This document shows positions 35,382 to 44,008 of a stretch of 64,000 nt of DNA, one piece after another. This stretch comes from Brachybacterium huguangmaarense (lineage in GTDB: Bacteria > Actinomycetota > Actinomycetes > Actinomycetales > Dermabacteraceae): positions 868,001-932,000 of the forward strand of contig NZ_CP107020.1 in NCBI RefSeq assembly GCF_025725725.1, written 5' to 3'. The position numbers and the translations under genes are program-made. How positions within the stretch are numbered: the first letter of the stretch is position 1; every line of letters starts with the position of its first letter. The notes beneath the pieces are model-generated. The model worked only from the letters and a program-made list of their open reading frames with translations, ran no database searches and was not told where the DNA came from.

Positions 35382-35399
35382 GTTGCAGTTAAGTGCAAC
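35382..35399. promoter_or_regulatory. Perfect operator palindrome GTTGCA-N6-TGCAAC
   Basis: GTTGCA (35382-35387) and TGCAAC (35394-35399) are exact complements around GTTAAG, 47-64 bases upstream of the TIM-like gene. This is where a repressor or activator of the glucitol-type PTS operon would bind. The half-site recurs at 16783 ahead of the other polyol PTS. A SorC-family protein is my best guess for the binder. Confidence 0.6.
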
Positions 35400-35533
35400 T
35401 CGTCCTGCTGAAGGTACGTGACGGTGTGCGGGCGCGCAAGAGTTTCACGAAAGTGGGAGAAGTTTCAGCGCCAGGAGGCGGGCGCTCTGCTCGTACGATG
35501 CTCGTGCAGCCGCACGCGACCCGGGGAGGGACC

Positions 35534-35947
35534 ATGGACGACACCGCGTTGCGGGTGGTGGGCGCCGTGATCCGCCGTGACGGCCTCGTCCTGTGCGCCC
35601 GGCGGGCGGCGACGACGACCTCGGCCGGCCTCTGGGAGTTCCCCGGCGGCAAGATCGAGCCGGGCGAGACGCCCGAGGCCGCGCTCGTCCGGGAGATCCG
35701 TGAGGAGCTGGGGGTCGGCATCAGCGTCCACGGGCTCGTCTCCCGGCACGTCACGCCGCTCGGCGCCCGTCGGATCGACCTCGCCTGCTACTGGGCGGCG
35801 CTCACGGGGACGCCGCCGGTCGCGAGCACCGATCACGACACCCTGCGATGGCTCGAGCCCTCGGCCCTGGGAGGCATGCGCTGGGCTCCTCCGGACGTCC
35901 CGATCGTCGAGGACGTCCGGGCGTCGGGATCGATGCCCTCACGATGA
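35534..35947 (+). CDS. NUDIX hydrolase, MutT-like
   Basis: A 137-residue protein from the ATG at 35534, which has a GGGGAGGG site; the frame is open upstream but that part spans the divergent regulatory region. The Nudix box is complete (GGKIEPGETPEAALVREIRE, then ELGV; residues 38-60). The context AVIRRDGLVLCARRA and LWEFPGGK fit MutT-type 8-oxo-dGTP sanitising enzymes, and the C-terminal LRWLEPSAL is typical of that group. Activity on other nucleotides cannot be excluded. Confidence 0.9.
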   Translation: MDDTALRVVGAVIRRDGLVLCARRAATTTSAGLWEFPGGKIEPGETPEAALVREIREELGVGISVHGLVSRHVTPLGARRIDLACYWAALTGTPPVASTDHDTLRWLEPSALGGMRWAPPDVPIVEDVRASGSMPSR

Positions 35948-35963
35948 CGTCGGCTCTGCGGCG

Positions 35964-36881
35964 CTACCGGCCGTGGACCGTCGTGCCGCGACCGTCGAAG
36001 CCCAGGTCCACGCGCGCCGCACGAGGCACGGTGGCGCTCACGAAGCTCTCGTAGTGCTGGGCGAGGAGCTCCGGAGCCGGTCGCTCGCGCGCGTGCCGGG
36101 GGACCACGCGCAGCGCCTGCCCGTGCAGCCGTTTGAGGCCGTGTTCGAGGATGGGGCCGTCGACCTCGTCGAGGATGTCCCCTCGGATCTCGACGTGCAG
36201 GTCAGGGGTGACGCCGAGGATCCCGGTGTCGTAGGCGGCGTGGTGGATCTTGCACAGGGCCAGACCGTTACGAGCTGCCGCGATGCCGTCCTCGTGGGAG
36301 TCCTCCACGATGTGGGCGGCGTCGAGCAGGGCCGCATGACGGAGCTGGCACACCGCGCAGCTCGTCTCGTAGGCGCGCATGACGATGCTGCGGAACACCG
36401 GCTGGTGCAGGCGCGCACGCGTCTGCTGGAAGAGGTATCGCCGAAGGACCTCGTCGACGCCGGCCCCCGTGGCCTCGAGGTTCTGCAGGCCGTCGGTGGC
36501 GACGACGAACTGATGCGCCTCGGACTCCTCCCCCACGAGAAAGACGGGATAGATCGGCTTGTAGACACCGGGGGCGACTCCCCAGAACCAGATGAGCGGG
36601 ACCCGCCGCTCCATCGCCTCGCGCAGGGCCCGATTGTTCGGGTGCAGAGGATCGGTGCCCTGCCATTTGTACCGGAGCAGCCCGTCCGGCCCGGGACTGT
36701 CCTCGTACGGGCGATCTGCTCCCGGCGCCCGGAAGGTCGTGGTGATCGAGAGCGCCGCGTCCATGCCCCGGGGCTTGTAGATCCCGAGCTGACGGTTCTT
36801 GAGGGGCTGCTTGTCGCCGCGGAAGGTGAAGTCCCCGAACTCGTGCCAGTCGATGGGACCGCGCGGCGGGACCTCAGCGCG
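35964..36881 (-). pseudogene. HNH endonuclease (McrA-like) lacking its N-terminal start
   Basis: From the first ATG (36764) the frame gives 266 residues with a C-terminal HNH nuclease: CAVCQLRHAALLDAAHIVED, then NGLALCKIHHAAYD (about 139-188). The upstream half resembles the conserved N-terminal domain of ScoMcrA-like HNH restriction proteins. Clear coding conservation continues 39 codons upstream of that ATG (WHEFGDFTFRGDKQPLKNR and GIYKPRG) up to an in-frame stop at 36882-36884. Those codons contain no ATG, GTG, TTG or CTG. The true start and about 20-25 residues seem lost where the DUF308 gene now ends. A rare start or a shorter functional protein remain possible. Confidence 0.7.
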
Positions 36882-37452
36882 TCATGCGGCGCAGCGTGAA
36901 GGCGTGCCCGATCTGCAGGGCTCCGACCACGATCAGCCAGACGGCGAACAGCCAGACCAGCGCCGCGACGGTCGCGAAGGGGAAGAACAGCAGCATGAGG
37001 CCGCCGATGATCTGCAGGACGCCGCCGGCGACGGCCCAGCCGCGGCCGGGCGCGCCGCGCCAGGAGAGCACCTGGGTCAGGTACGTCGCGCCGGCGAACA
37101 GCCAGCCGATGCCGATCCAGATCCCGAGCAGCACGATCGACTGCGCGAAGTCCATGAAGCAGATGACGCCGAGCACGATCGAGAGGACGCCCACGACGAT
37201 GTCGAGGATCCTGCTCCCGATGTTGACGTAGGGAGAGGAGGCCGCGGCGAGCCACCCGATGCCGGTCAGCACGAGGTACACGCCGAACAGGATCCCGACC
37301 ACCGCGAACGTGCCCTTGGGCCACGCCAGGGCGATGATCCCGACCACGACGGACAGGATCCCCAGGGCCAGCAGCCACTTCCAGCCGCTGCGCACCACGG
37401 AGCGGACGCGGTCTTCGAGAGGACTGCGCGGATGGTCGGTGGGCGTGGACAT
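36874..37452 (-). CDS. HdeD/DUF308 family membrane protein
   Basis: A 192-residue protein from the ATG at 37452 (CAGGAGGTCCCC upstream). It shows six hydrophobic segments as three helix pairs: LLALGILSVVVGIIALAWP, VVGILFGVYLVLTGIGWL, and so on to LVWLFAVWLIVVGALQIGHAF. This is the layout of HdeD/DUF308 proteins, linked in enterobacteria to acid resistance; the role here is unknown. Its last codons overlap the opened frame of the truncated HNH gene. Confidence 0.87.
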   Translation of the reverse strand: MSTPTDHPRSPLEDRVRSVVRSGWKWLLALGILSVVVGIIALAWPKGTFAVVGILFGVYLVLTGIGWLAAASSPYVNIGSRILDIVVGVLSIVLGVICFMDFAQSIVLLGIWIGIGWLFAGATYLTQVLSWRGAPGRGWAVAGGVLQIIGGLMLLFFPFATVAALVWLFAVWLIVVGALQIGHAFTLRRMTR

Positions 37453-37578
37453 GGGGACCTCCTGGAGACGGGGCCTGGACGGCACTGGACCCAGGTTACG
37501 TCGGACGCTCCCCCGGCCGGCCCGGCCCGACGGGGCCGGACTTGCCGCCCAGGGCGAGTACGCCGGCCGTGCCCCCGC

Positions 37579-38271
37579 TCAGCTCGCGGTGGAGCCGTCG
37601 ACGGCCTCGGCGAACCACCGGGTGATCGTCGTGGGATGCGTGATGGCCGTGCCGACCACGACGGCGAAGGCGCCGCGCTCGTGCGCCGCGACCGCCTGGG
37701 CCGGGGTGTGGACGCGGCCTTCGGCCACCAGGGCGGTGCCGCCCGGCAGTCGGTGCGCGAGCCCGCCCAGCAGGTCGAGGTCGGGCCCGTCGGTGCGCTC
37801 CCTGGCCTCGGTGTACCCCGCCAGGGTCGTGCCGACGATGTCGGCGCCGGCCTCGGCCGCGGCGAGAGCCGACTCGAGGCTGTCGCAGTCGGCCATGATC
37901 GGCCCGTCGAAGCTCTCGCGCACCGCGGCGACCGTCTCGGCGAACGTGAGCCCGTCGGGGCGGGGGCGCAGGGTCCCGTCGAGGGCGAGGATGTCGGCGC
38001 CGGCCTCGATCACCGCCCGGCAGTGCTCGAGGGTCGGGGTGATGAACACCCCGTCGGCGCCGTCCTTCCAGATGCCGATCACGGGGACGTCGACCGCCGC
38101 CGCGACCGCGCGGATGTCCTCGAGGCCCTGCGCGCGCACGGCCGAGGCGCCGCCGCTCTCCACGGCGGCGGCGACCTGGGCCATGGTGCGCGGGTCGCGC
38201 ATCGGCTCCCCGGGGTAGGCCTGGCACGAGACGATCAGCGTGTTCCGGAGGGCGGAGACGATCGGGTGCAT
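37579..38271 (-). CDS. nanE: N-acetylmannosamine-6-phosphate 2-epimerase
   Basis: A 230-residue TIM-barrel protein with the NanE hallmarks: LIVSCQAYPGEPMRDP at the start, GGASAVRAQGLEDI, VIGIWKDG, ADILALDGTLRPRP, MADCDSLESA and the phosphate site VAEGRVHTP with FAVVVGTAITHP. It converts ManNAc-6-P to GlcNAc-6-P. It ends the operon PTS IIBC - IIA - antiterminator - nanE, so the PTS probably imports an N-acetylated hexosamine such as ManNAc or GlcNAc. No NagA/NagB are in the window. Confidence 0.93.
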   Translation of the reverse strand: MHPIVSALRNTLIVSCQAYPGEPMRDPRTMAQVAAAVESGGASAVRAQGLEDIRAVAAAVDVPVIGIWKDGADGVFITPTLEHCRAVIEAGADILALDGTLRPRPDGLTFAETVAAVRESFDGPIMADCDSLESALAAAEAGADIVGTTLAGYTEARERTDGPDLDLLGGLAHRLPGGTALVAEGRVHTPAQAVAAHERGAFAVVVGTAITHPTTITRWFAEAVDGSTAS

Positions 38272-38365
38272 GGGGATTCCTTGTCTTCGTGGAGGGCCTG
38301 CTCGGCGAGCGCGCGGCAGGCGGAGGTGACGGGACGATGCCGCCGAGGATCGACGGCGAGCACGG

Positions 38366-39229
38366 TCAGGGGCTGTCCGCGCTCGTCACGAGGCGGTGGA
38401 TGTGCAGGGCGATGTAGGTGGTCTCGTCCTCGCTGATCTCATGCCCCCAGGTGGAGTTCAGAGCCTGTGCGACCTCGCGGGCGAGGCGCATCGTCTCGGG
38501 CACCGAGCTCTCGAGGGCGTCGCTCATGAGCCCGGGCACGACGGTGACGTCGCGCCCCTCGGCCAGGCGCACGAAGAGGTAGCGGAGGTGGGTGACGAAG
38601 CGGGAGACCGACTGGCTGTTGCGGTCGAGCGGGACGCTGAGGCGCGCGTCGAGCAGATCGAAGATCGTCGACAGCGCCTCGGTCATGGACACGGTGCGAT
38701 CCAGCGCGGCCCCGGAGAAGGTCGCCGAGACGAAGTGCAGGGCGAACGCCGTCGCCTCGTCCGCGGGCAGCGCGGTCCCCAGCCGGGCGCGCACGATCGC
38801 GAGAGCGCGGTCGCCCGCGGCGAGCTCCCGCGGGTACAGGTGCCGCACCTCCCAGACGAGCGGGAGGCTGATCTCCGTGCCCTCCTGCGCGCGCCGGATC
38901 GCGTACTGCAGATGGTCCGCGACCGGGAGCAGGAGGATCTCCGGGCGGGTGAGGCCCGTGATCTGCTGCGCGTCGTCCACGATCTCCCGGGCGGTCGTGA
39001 CCACCTCATGGGGGATGTCCGCGAGGGTCCCGGCGGCGCTCGCCGCACGGGCGGCGTCCTCGGGCACGTAGACCGCCTCGACCCGGGAGACGTCCACCTG
39101 GCTGCCACGCCGCAGTCCGAACCCGACGCCCGGGCCCGTGACCACGAGCGAACGCCCCCGGCCGTCGAGCGCCAGCACGACGTTGTTGTTGTGGACCCGC
39201 TGGACGACGAGCCGCTGCGGCGGGATCAT
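38366..39229 (-). CDS. BglG/LicT-type transcriptional antiterminator
   Basis: A 287-residue protein with an N-terminal RNA-binding CAT domain (VQRVHNNNVVLALDGRGR, about 9-26) and two PTS-regulation domains. Candidate PRD1 histidines lie in VADHLQYAI and WEVRHLYPRE; PRD2 histidines in VTHLRYLF and IALHIHRL. Such proteins bind an RAT hairpin in their operon leader and are controlled by PTS phosphorylation. A matching RAT is at 41536-41562, upstream of the PTS IIBC gene. The start overlaps the IIA stop (ATGA), so the proteins are co-translated. Confidence 0.93.
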   Translation of the reverse strand: MIPPQRLVVQRVHNNNVVLALDGRGRSLVVTGPGVGFGLRRGSQVDVSRVEAVYVPEDAARAASAAGTLADIPHEVVTTAREIVDDAQQITGLTRPEILLLPVADHLQYAIRRAQEGTEISLPLVWEVRHLYPRELAAGDRALAIVRARLGTALPADEATAFALHFVSATFSGAALDRTVSMTEALSTIFDLLDARLSVPLDRNSQSVSRFVTHLRYLFVRLAEGRDVTVVPGLMSDALESSVPETMRLAREVAQALNSTWGHEISEDETTYIALHIHRLVTSADSP

Positions 39230-39711
39230 CGGGAACGGACCACCAGGATGCCGTCGCCCGTCGCGTCGAGGAACGGGCCCTCGACGGTGTACGCGTCGGC
39301 GTTGCTGACGACGACCGGCGTCACGACCGAGGGGATCTGGTGGCGCACCGTCTCCAGGTCGACCTCGAGCAGCACCTGGTCCGCCTCGACGACGTCGCCG
39401 GGGGCGCAGCGGGCGGTGAAGCCCTGCCCCTTGAGGGCCACGCTGTCGACGCCCACGTGGACGAGGATCTCCGCGCCGTTCGCCGCCCGGATGCCGACGG
39501 CGTGCAGCGTCTCGGGGACCAGGATGACCTCCCCGGCCACCGGGGCGACCACAGAGCCGTCGGTCAGGTCGACCGCGAAGCCGGGCCCGACGAGGCCCCG
39601 CGAGAAGACGGGGTCGGGGACGTCGGCGAGCTCGACCAGCGAGCCGGAGCCGGGGGCGCCGACCGTGATCGCGGTGTCGTCGTGGTTCTTCTTCCTGCCG
39701 AATCCGAACAT
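39226..39711 (-). CDS. PTS glucose-type EIIA
   Basis: A 161-residue EIIA-Glc-type protein. His70 (PETLHAVGI) and the phospho-acceptor His85 (ILVHVGVDSV) are at the canonical spacing, and the fold's closing GILVVRSR is present. The partner is the IIBC protein encoded 122 bases upstream, and the next gene is the antiterminator. In actinobacteria such stand-alone EIIA proteins serve glucose, GlcNAc and related sugars. Confidence 0.93.
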   Translation of the reverse strand: MFGFGRKKNHDDTAITVGAPGSGSLVELADVPDPVFSRGLVGPGFAVDLTDGSVVAPVAGEVILVPETLHAVGIRAANGAEILVHVGVDSVALKGQGFTARCAPGDVVEADQVLLEVDLETVRHQIPSVVTPVVVSNADAYTVEGPFLDATGDGILVVRSR

Positions 39712-39833
39712 GAGGGACGTTCCTTCCTGAGCGGGGACGCGACGGCCGTCGCGGTCACCGTGCCGGGTGGTGGGGTCGCCCGCGGTCGCCGTGCCGACCG
39801 GGCGGGCTGGGGGCGGGACGGGGCCGTCCGCGG

Positions 39834-41507
39834 TCAGTCGTCGTGGCCGATCATCTCGTTGATGACGCTCTTGTACAGCACGGCCTTGCCGCCGTAGACG
39901 GCCTGCACGCCGCCTGCGACCTCGAACACGTCGATCGCGCCGAGCTCCTTCAGGCGGGCCTTGTCGACCCGGGCGGGGTCATGGACGGAGACCCGCAGAC
40001 GGGTGATGCACGCATCGACGTCCTCGAGGTTGTCCTGGCCGCCGAGCGCTTCGATGATCTGGGTCGAGGTCTGCTCGAGCTCGGCCTGGCGCCCCTTCCT
40101 GGTCGCGGCGGCTCGCGAGGTCGTCCCGCCGGCCGCGCCCGCGGCTGCGGCCTCCGTGGCGGCGGCGCCGTCGTCGGCCTCGGCGGCGGGGAGCGCGGCG
40201 GCGTCCGCGTCCGCGTCCCGCCCGGGCGTCTTGATGTTGAAGCGGGTGATGAGGAAGCGGAAGCTGACGTAGTAGAGGACGAACCAGACGACGCCCACCG
40301 GGATCACGTAGAGCCAGTGCGTCTTCCCCTCCCCCTGCAGGATGCCGAAGAGCGTGAAGTCGATCGCGCCGCCCGAGAACGTGTTGCCGATCCGGATCTG
40401 CAGGAGGTCCGCCACGAGGAACGACAGGCCGTCGAAGAACGCGTGCAGGACGTACAGCAGCGGCGCCACGAACAGGAACATGTACTCGATCGGCTCGGTG
40501 ATGCCGGTGATGAACGAGGTGGCGGCGACCCCGATGAACAGCCCGGCGAACTTCGCGCGACGCCCCTTGGGGATGCAGTGGTACATCGCGAGGCACGCGC
40601 CCGGCAGGCCGAACATCATGGTGTCGAAGCGACCGGCGAAGTACTTGGTGCCCTCGGTGTACAGGCCCTGGTGGTTCGGGTCCGCGAGCTGCGCGAAGAA
40701 GATGTTCTGGGCGCCCGAGACGCTCGTCCCGGCGACCGTCTCCGTGCCGCCGAGGGGCGTGTACCAGAACATCGGGTAGATCATGTGGTGCAGTCCGACG
40801 GCGCCGGACAGCCTCAGGAGGAACCCGTAGAGGAACGTGCCGAACGGCCCGAGGCCGGCGATCGACTCGCCTGCCCCGACGAGGACGCCCTGGATCGGCG
40901 GCCAGATCAGGAAGAACAGCACGCCCAGCGGGATCGCCGCGAGCGAGACGACGATCGGCACGAACCGCGAGCCGCCGAAGAACCCCAGCACCTGCGGGAG
41001 CTGGATGTTGTGGTAGCGGTTGTGGAGGGTGACGGCCACGGCGCCGATCACGAGGGCCCCGACGATGCCGGTGTCGATGGCATCGCCGTCGGGGTCGAAG
41101 AGCGTGAGCATCGAGGCGGTGGTGCCGGTCATGACGAGGTAGCCGACGATGCCGGCGAGGGCGGCCGTGCCCTTGTCGCGCTTGGCGAGGCCGATGCAGA
41201 GCCCGATGCTGAGCAGCAGGGCCAGGTTCGAGAACACGACGGTGCCGGCGTCGGCCAGCACCTGGAAGATCCCCTGGAGGACGGGGTGGTCCAGCACCGG
41301 ATAGGTGGCGACCGTGGTGGGGTTCGACAGGGAGCCGCCGATGCCGAGCAGCAGACCTGCGGCGGGCAGGATCGCGATCGGGAGCATGAAGGCCTTGCCG
41401 ACCTTCTGCAGCGTCTTGAAAGGGGATCCGAGGCGCTTGTTCAGGGACGACGTCGGCGAGGACGCGTCCGCGCCGGTGGCGGCGACGTGCGCGGGAGAGG
41501 AGGACAT
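39834..41507 (-). CDS. PTS EIIBC, glucose/N-acetylglucosamine superfamily
   Basis: A 557-residue permease. The IIC domain has about ten helices with the landmarks QKVGKAFMLPIAILPAAGLL, LHHMIYPMFWYTPLGG (the HH motif region) and FITGITEPIEYMFLF (catalytic GITE). An Ala-rich linker of about 60 residues leads to the C-terminal IIB domain, whose phospho-Cys is in VDACITRLRV. Partner EIIA, BglG antiterminator and NanE follow, so an amino sugar (ManNAc/GlcNAc) is the likely substrate. The transcript leader carries an RAT element. Confidence 0.93.
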   Translation of the reverse strand: MSSSPAHVAATGADASSPTSSLNKRLGSPFKTLQKVGKAFMLPIAILPAAGLLLGIGGSLSNPTTVATYPVLDHPVLQGIFQVLADAGTVVFSNLALLLSIGLCIGLAKRDKGTAALAGIVGYLVMTGTTASMLTLFDPDGDAIDTGIVGALVIGAVAVTLHNRYHNIQLPQVLGFFGGSRFVPIVVSLAAIPLGVLFFLIWPPIQGVLVGAGESIAGLGPFGTFLYGFLLRLSGAVGLHHMIYPMFWYTPLGGTETVAGTSVSGAQNIFFAQLADPNHQGLYTEGTKYFAGRFDTMMFGLPGACLAMYHCIPKGRRAKFAGLFIGVAATSFITGITEPIEYMFLFVAPLLYVLHAFFDGLSFLVADLLQIRIGNTFSGGAIDFTLFGILQGEGKTHWLYVIPVGVVWFVLYYVSFRFLITRFNIKTPGRDADADAAALPAAEADDGAAATEAAAAGAAGGTTSRAAATRKGRQAELEQTSTQIIEALGGQDNLEDVDACITRLRVSVHDPARVDKARLKELGAIDVFEVAGGVQAVYGGKAVLYKSVINEMIGHDD

Positions 41508-41535
41508 GGCGGACTCCGGGCGGTGCGAAACGCCA

Positions 41536-41562
41536 GGTCTTGCCTCGAGGGAGTCACAATCC
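41536..41562 (-). promoter_or_regulatory. RAT (ribonucleic antiterminator) element for BglG/LicT-type protein
   Basis: On the leftward transcript the 27 bases start GGATTGTGACTCC and end GAGGCAAGACC, closely matching the known LicT/BglG RAT form (GGATTGTTACTG... AGGCAAAACC). It lies 29-55 bases upstream of the PTS IIBC start. Its last CC overlaps the beginning of a possible hairpin, CCTGGCG with CGCCCGG, that runs up to the ribosome site CCGGAG. The two structures would be mutually exclusive. Confidence 0.82.
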
Positions 41563-41693
41563 TGCGATCAGCGACTGACGATAGGGGTCGGAGCGCCCGG
41601 CGGTCAAGGCCGCCGGTCGACGACCGCCTGGTCGGCGACGGCCTGGTCGGCCGTCACGGGCCGGCGACCGCCCGCCGGAGTGGACCGCGACGA

Positions 41694-41730
41694 GCAGAGG
41701 CCGCCCCCGGGATCCGGGAGCGGCCTCTGC
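41694..41730 (-). terminator. Hairpin terminator of the HU gene
   Basis: GCAGAGGCCGC (41694-41704) pairs perfectly with GCGGCCTCTGC (41720-41730), and inner CCCGG/CCGGG bases extend the stem. It lies 16 bases after the HU stop. A poor T-tract is normal in this GC range. Confidence 0.8.
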
Positions 41731-41745
41731 GGCGGGTGGGGGGTG

Positions 41746-42021
41746 TCAGGAGTTGACGGCGTCCTTGAACGCGGAGGCCGGCTTGAACGCGGGAGCGGTG
41801 CTCGCGGCGATCTGGACGGGCTCGCCCGTCTGCGGGTTGCGGCCGGTGCGAGCGGAGCGCTCACGGGGCTCGAAGGTGCCGAAGCCGGCGAGCGAGACCT
41901 TCTCGCCCTTGGCGACGGCGGCGACGATGCCGTCGAGGGCCGCGCCCAGGATCTCCTGGACATCCGTCTTGGAGGCGCCGGTGGTGTTGGCGATGCTGTC
42001 GATCAGTTCCTTGCGGTTCAT
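41746..42021 (-). CDS. hup: HU family nucleoid-associated DNA-binding protein
   Basis: A 91-residue basic protein from the ATG at 42021. The histone-like signature is complete: VSLAGFGTFEPRERSARTGR followed by NPQTGEP (about 43-68), within the alpha-beta-alpha arrangement (NRKELIDSIANTTG first). There is no Lys/Ala-rich C-terminal tail as in mycobacterial HupB. It binds and bends DNA non-specifically. It is a single-gene unit with its own terminator. Confidence 0.96.
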   Translation of the reverse strand: MNRKELIDSIANTTGASKTDVQEILGAALDGIVAAVAKGEKVSLAGFGTFEPRERSARTGRNPQTGEPVQIAASTAPAFKPASAFKDAVNS

Positions 42022-42169
42022 GGGGCCCATTATTGGCATGAACCGCGCCGGAATCACGCATCAGGGCGACACGCACCTGTCCGAACGGCCCCTCGGACGG
42101 CCTCGAGGGCGCCTTCTCGGCGCCTGTGGCGGCCCGTGCGCGGGTCCGTCACGAGGCTCCGGGGACCGC

Positions 42170-43888
42170 TCAGCGGAACATGCGGCGCACGAAACGACGT
42201 GCGCTGCGCGCCGGGCCCGCGTCGGCGGCCAGATAGGCGCCGAGCACGCCTGCGGCCGCACCGCCCACGAGCATGAGGGGGTCCCGCAGCCGTCCCACCC
42301 GGGTGTCCCCCGTCGCGGCGACCGTGGCGATCCCGACGATCAGCGCGCTCATCGTGATGCCGGCCACCACCCGGTCCCCGGTCGCCTCGACACGCTCGAC
42401 GAGAGGTTCGAAGTCCTCGGGCGGCAGCTGCACCTCGATGCCGCGCGCCTCGTAGTCCTCGAGCAGGGCGAGCAGGCGCTGGGGCAGGTCGGCCGCGATC
42501 CGCGCCGCTCGTTCGGTGTCATGGCGCAGTCGTCCGGCGAGCGCGTGCGGTCCCCACTGGTCGACGAGCGCTGAACGCCCCACCTCCTCGAGCACCTGGC
42601 CGAGGCGGAAGTCGGGATCCAGGGTGATGGCGCTCGCCTCCGTCAGCACGAGCATCCGCAGCAGCGTGGAGACGGCTCCCGGGAGCTGCAGGCGGTGGCG
42701 CCGCAGCAGGGCGGTCAGCCGGGAGAAGAAGTCGAGCATCGAGATGTCGGCCAGATCCTTGCCGCGCAGGGTCGCCAGGAGGCGGTCGACATCGGTGCGC
42801 AGGGCCCGCCGGTCGACGGTGCCGCGCGGCGGCGCGATCTGCAGCAGGTGATCCATGACCGCGTCGGTGTTGTCCCGTTGGAGCGCCAGGAGCAGCCACA
42901 GGATGTCGCCGCGCAGCCGGTCGTCCAGCTCGCCGACCATGCCGAAGTCGATGAGCCAGATCCTCCCGTCCTCGCGGACGAACAGGTTGCCCGGGTGGGG
43001 ATCGGCGTGGAAGAACCCGTCGGCGAGCACCATGTGGATGATCGTCCGGGTCGCCCCCCGTGCGAGAGCCGGACGATCCACGCCGGCGCGGTCGAGGGCC
43101 TCCGTGTCGTCGATCCGCATGCCGCCGGCGAACTGCTCGGTGAGCACCTGGGACGTGCACAGGTCCGGGTGGACGGCCGGGATCGACACGAGGGGGTCGT
43201 CGGCCAGGTTGCGGGCGAAGTGCTCCGCGTTCGCCGCCTCGCGGGTGAAGTCCAGCTCGGCCCGCAGGGTCCGGGCGAACGCGTCGGCGAGCGCGACGAT
43301 GTCGTAGTCGCGGGCGAGCGTCCACTCGCGCGAGGCGACGGTCGCGAGCTCCTCGAGGATCCGCAGATCGACGTCCACGAGCTCCGCGACGCCGGGCTTG
43401 CGCACCTTGACCACGACCTCGGCACCGTCGTGGAGGCGCGCGCGATGGGTCTGGCCGATCGAGGCAGTGCCGAGCGGGGCCTCGTCGAACTCCGCGTAGA
43501 GCGCGGACACGTCGCCGAGCTGGTCGGCGATGATCGTCCGGATCTCCTCGAAGGCCACCGGCTCGGTCCCGCTCTGGAGCCGGGAGAGCTCATGGGTGTA
43601 GGCGACGGGCAGGATGTCCTCGCGCGTGGCGAGCATCTGGCCGAGCTTGATGAAGGTGGGGCCCAGCTCCTCCAGGGCCTCGCGCAGCCTCACCGGTGCC
43701 GGGGTGCGGGTCCGCTCGCGTCCCGGCCGGCCGCGGCCGCCCTCGCCGGTGCCGTGTCCGCGGCGCAGCAGGGCGGCGAAGGAGGGGACGCGTGCGCGCA
43801 GCCCGACCTGCTCGGCCACCGTCGACCAGCCGTGGCGGATGAGGACCTCGGCGATCTGGCGGTACCGCTCACTCTGGGTGACGCTCAT
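42170..43888 (-). CDS. ABC1/UbiB-family atypical kinase
   Basis: A 572-residue protein of the ABC1 (AarF/UbiB/ADCK) family. The family-specific KxGQ motif is FIKLGQM (about 79-85). Later come the Ala-rich loop LGTASIGQTHRA in place of a P-loop, the invariant Lys in VVVKVRKPG, the catalytic FFHADPHPGNLF and the metal-binding LIDFGM. Two C-terminal helices (ITMSALIVGIATVAA; PLMLVGGAAAGVLGAY) anchor it to the membrane, as in UbiB. It probably supports quinone or lipid metabolism; the precise substrate is unknown. Confidence 0.92.
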   Translation of the reverse strand: MSVTQSERYRQIAEVLIRHGWSTVAEQVGLRARVPSFAALLRRGHGTGEGGRGRPGRERTRTPAPVRLREALEELGPTFIKLGQMLATREDILPVAYTHELSRLQSGTEPVAFEEIRTIIADQLGDVSALYAEFDEAPLGTASIGQTHRARLHDGAEVVVKVRKPGVAELVDVDLRILEELATVASREWTLARDYDIVALADAFARTLRAELDFTREAANAEHFARNLADDPLVSIPAVHPDLCTSQVLTEQFAGGMRIDDTEALDRAGVDRPALARGATRTIIHMVLADGFFHADPHPGNLFVREDGRIWLIDFGMVGELDDRLRGDILWLLLALQRDNTDAVMDHLLQIAPPRGTVDRRALRTDVDRLLATLRGKDLADISMLDFFSRLTALLRRHRLQLPGAVSTLLRMLVLTEASAITLDPDFRLGQVLEEVGRSALVDQWGPHALAGRLRHDTERAARIAADLPQRLLALLEDYEARGIEVQLPPEDFEPLVERVEATGDRVVAGITMSALIVGIATVAATGDTRVGRLRDPLMLVGGAAAGVLGAYLAADAGPARSARRFVRRMFR

Positions 43889-44008
43889 GCCGGGAGCCTA
43901 CCGAGGCCCTCCGACGCATCGCCGTACGGTGGGTCCAGCACGCGCAGGGCGCCCCGGGTGGTCGCCGCTCGGGTGCGGACCGTCCGACATCGCACCGAAG
44001 GCTCCGAC

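Noticed and set aside
42108..42124. GGCGCC/GGCGCC hairpin as terminator of the ABC1 kinase gene
   Set aside because: A six-base stem of a common GC-rich word has little weight in this genome.
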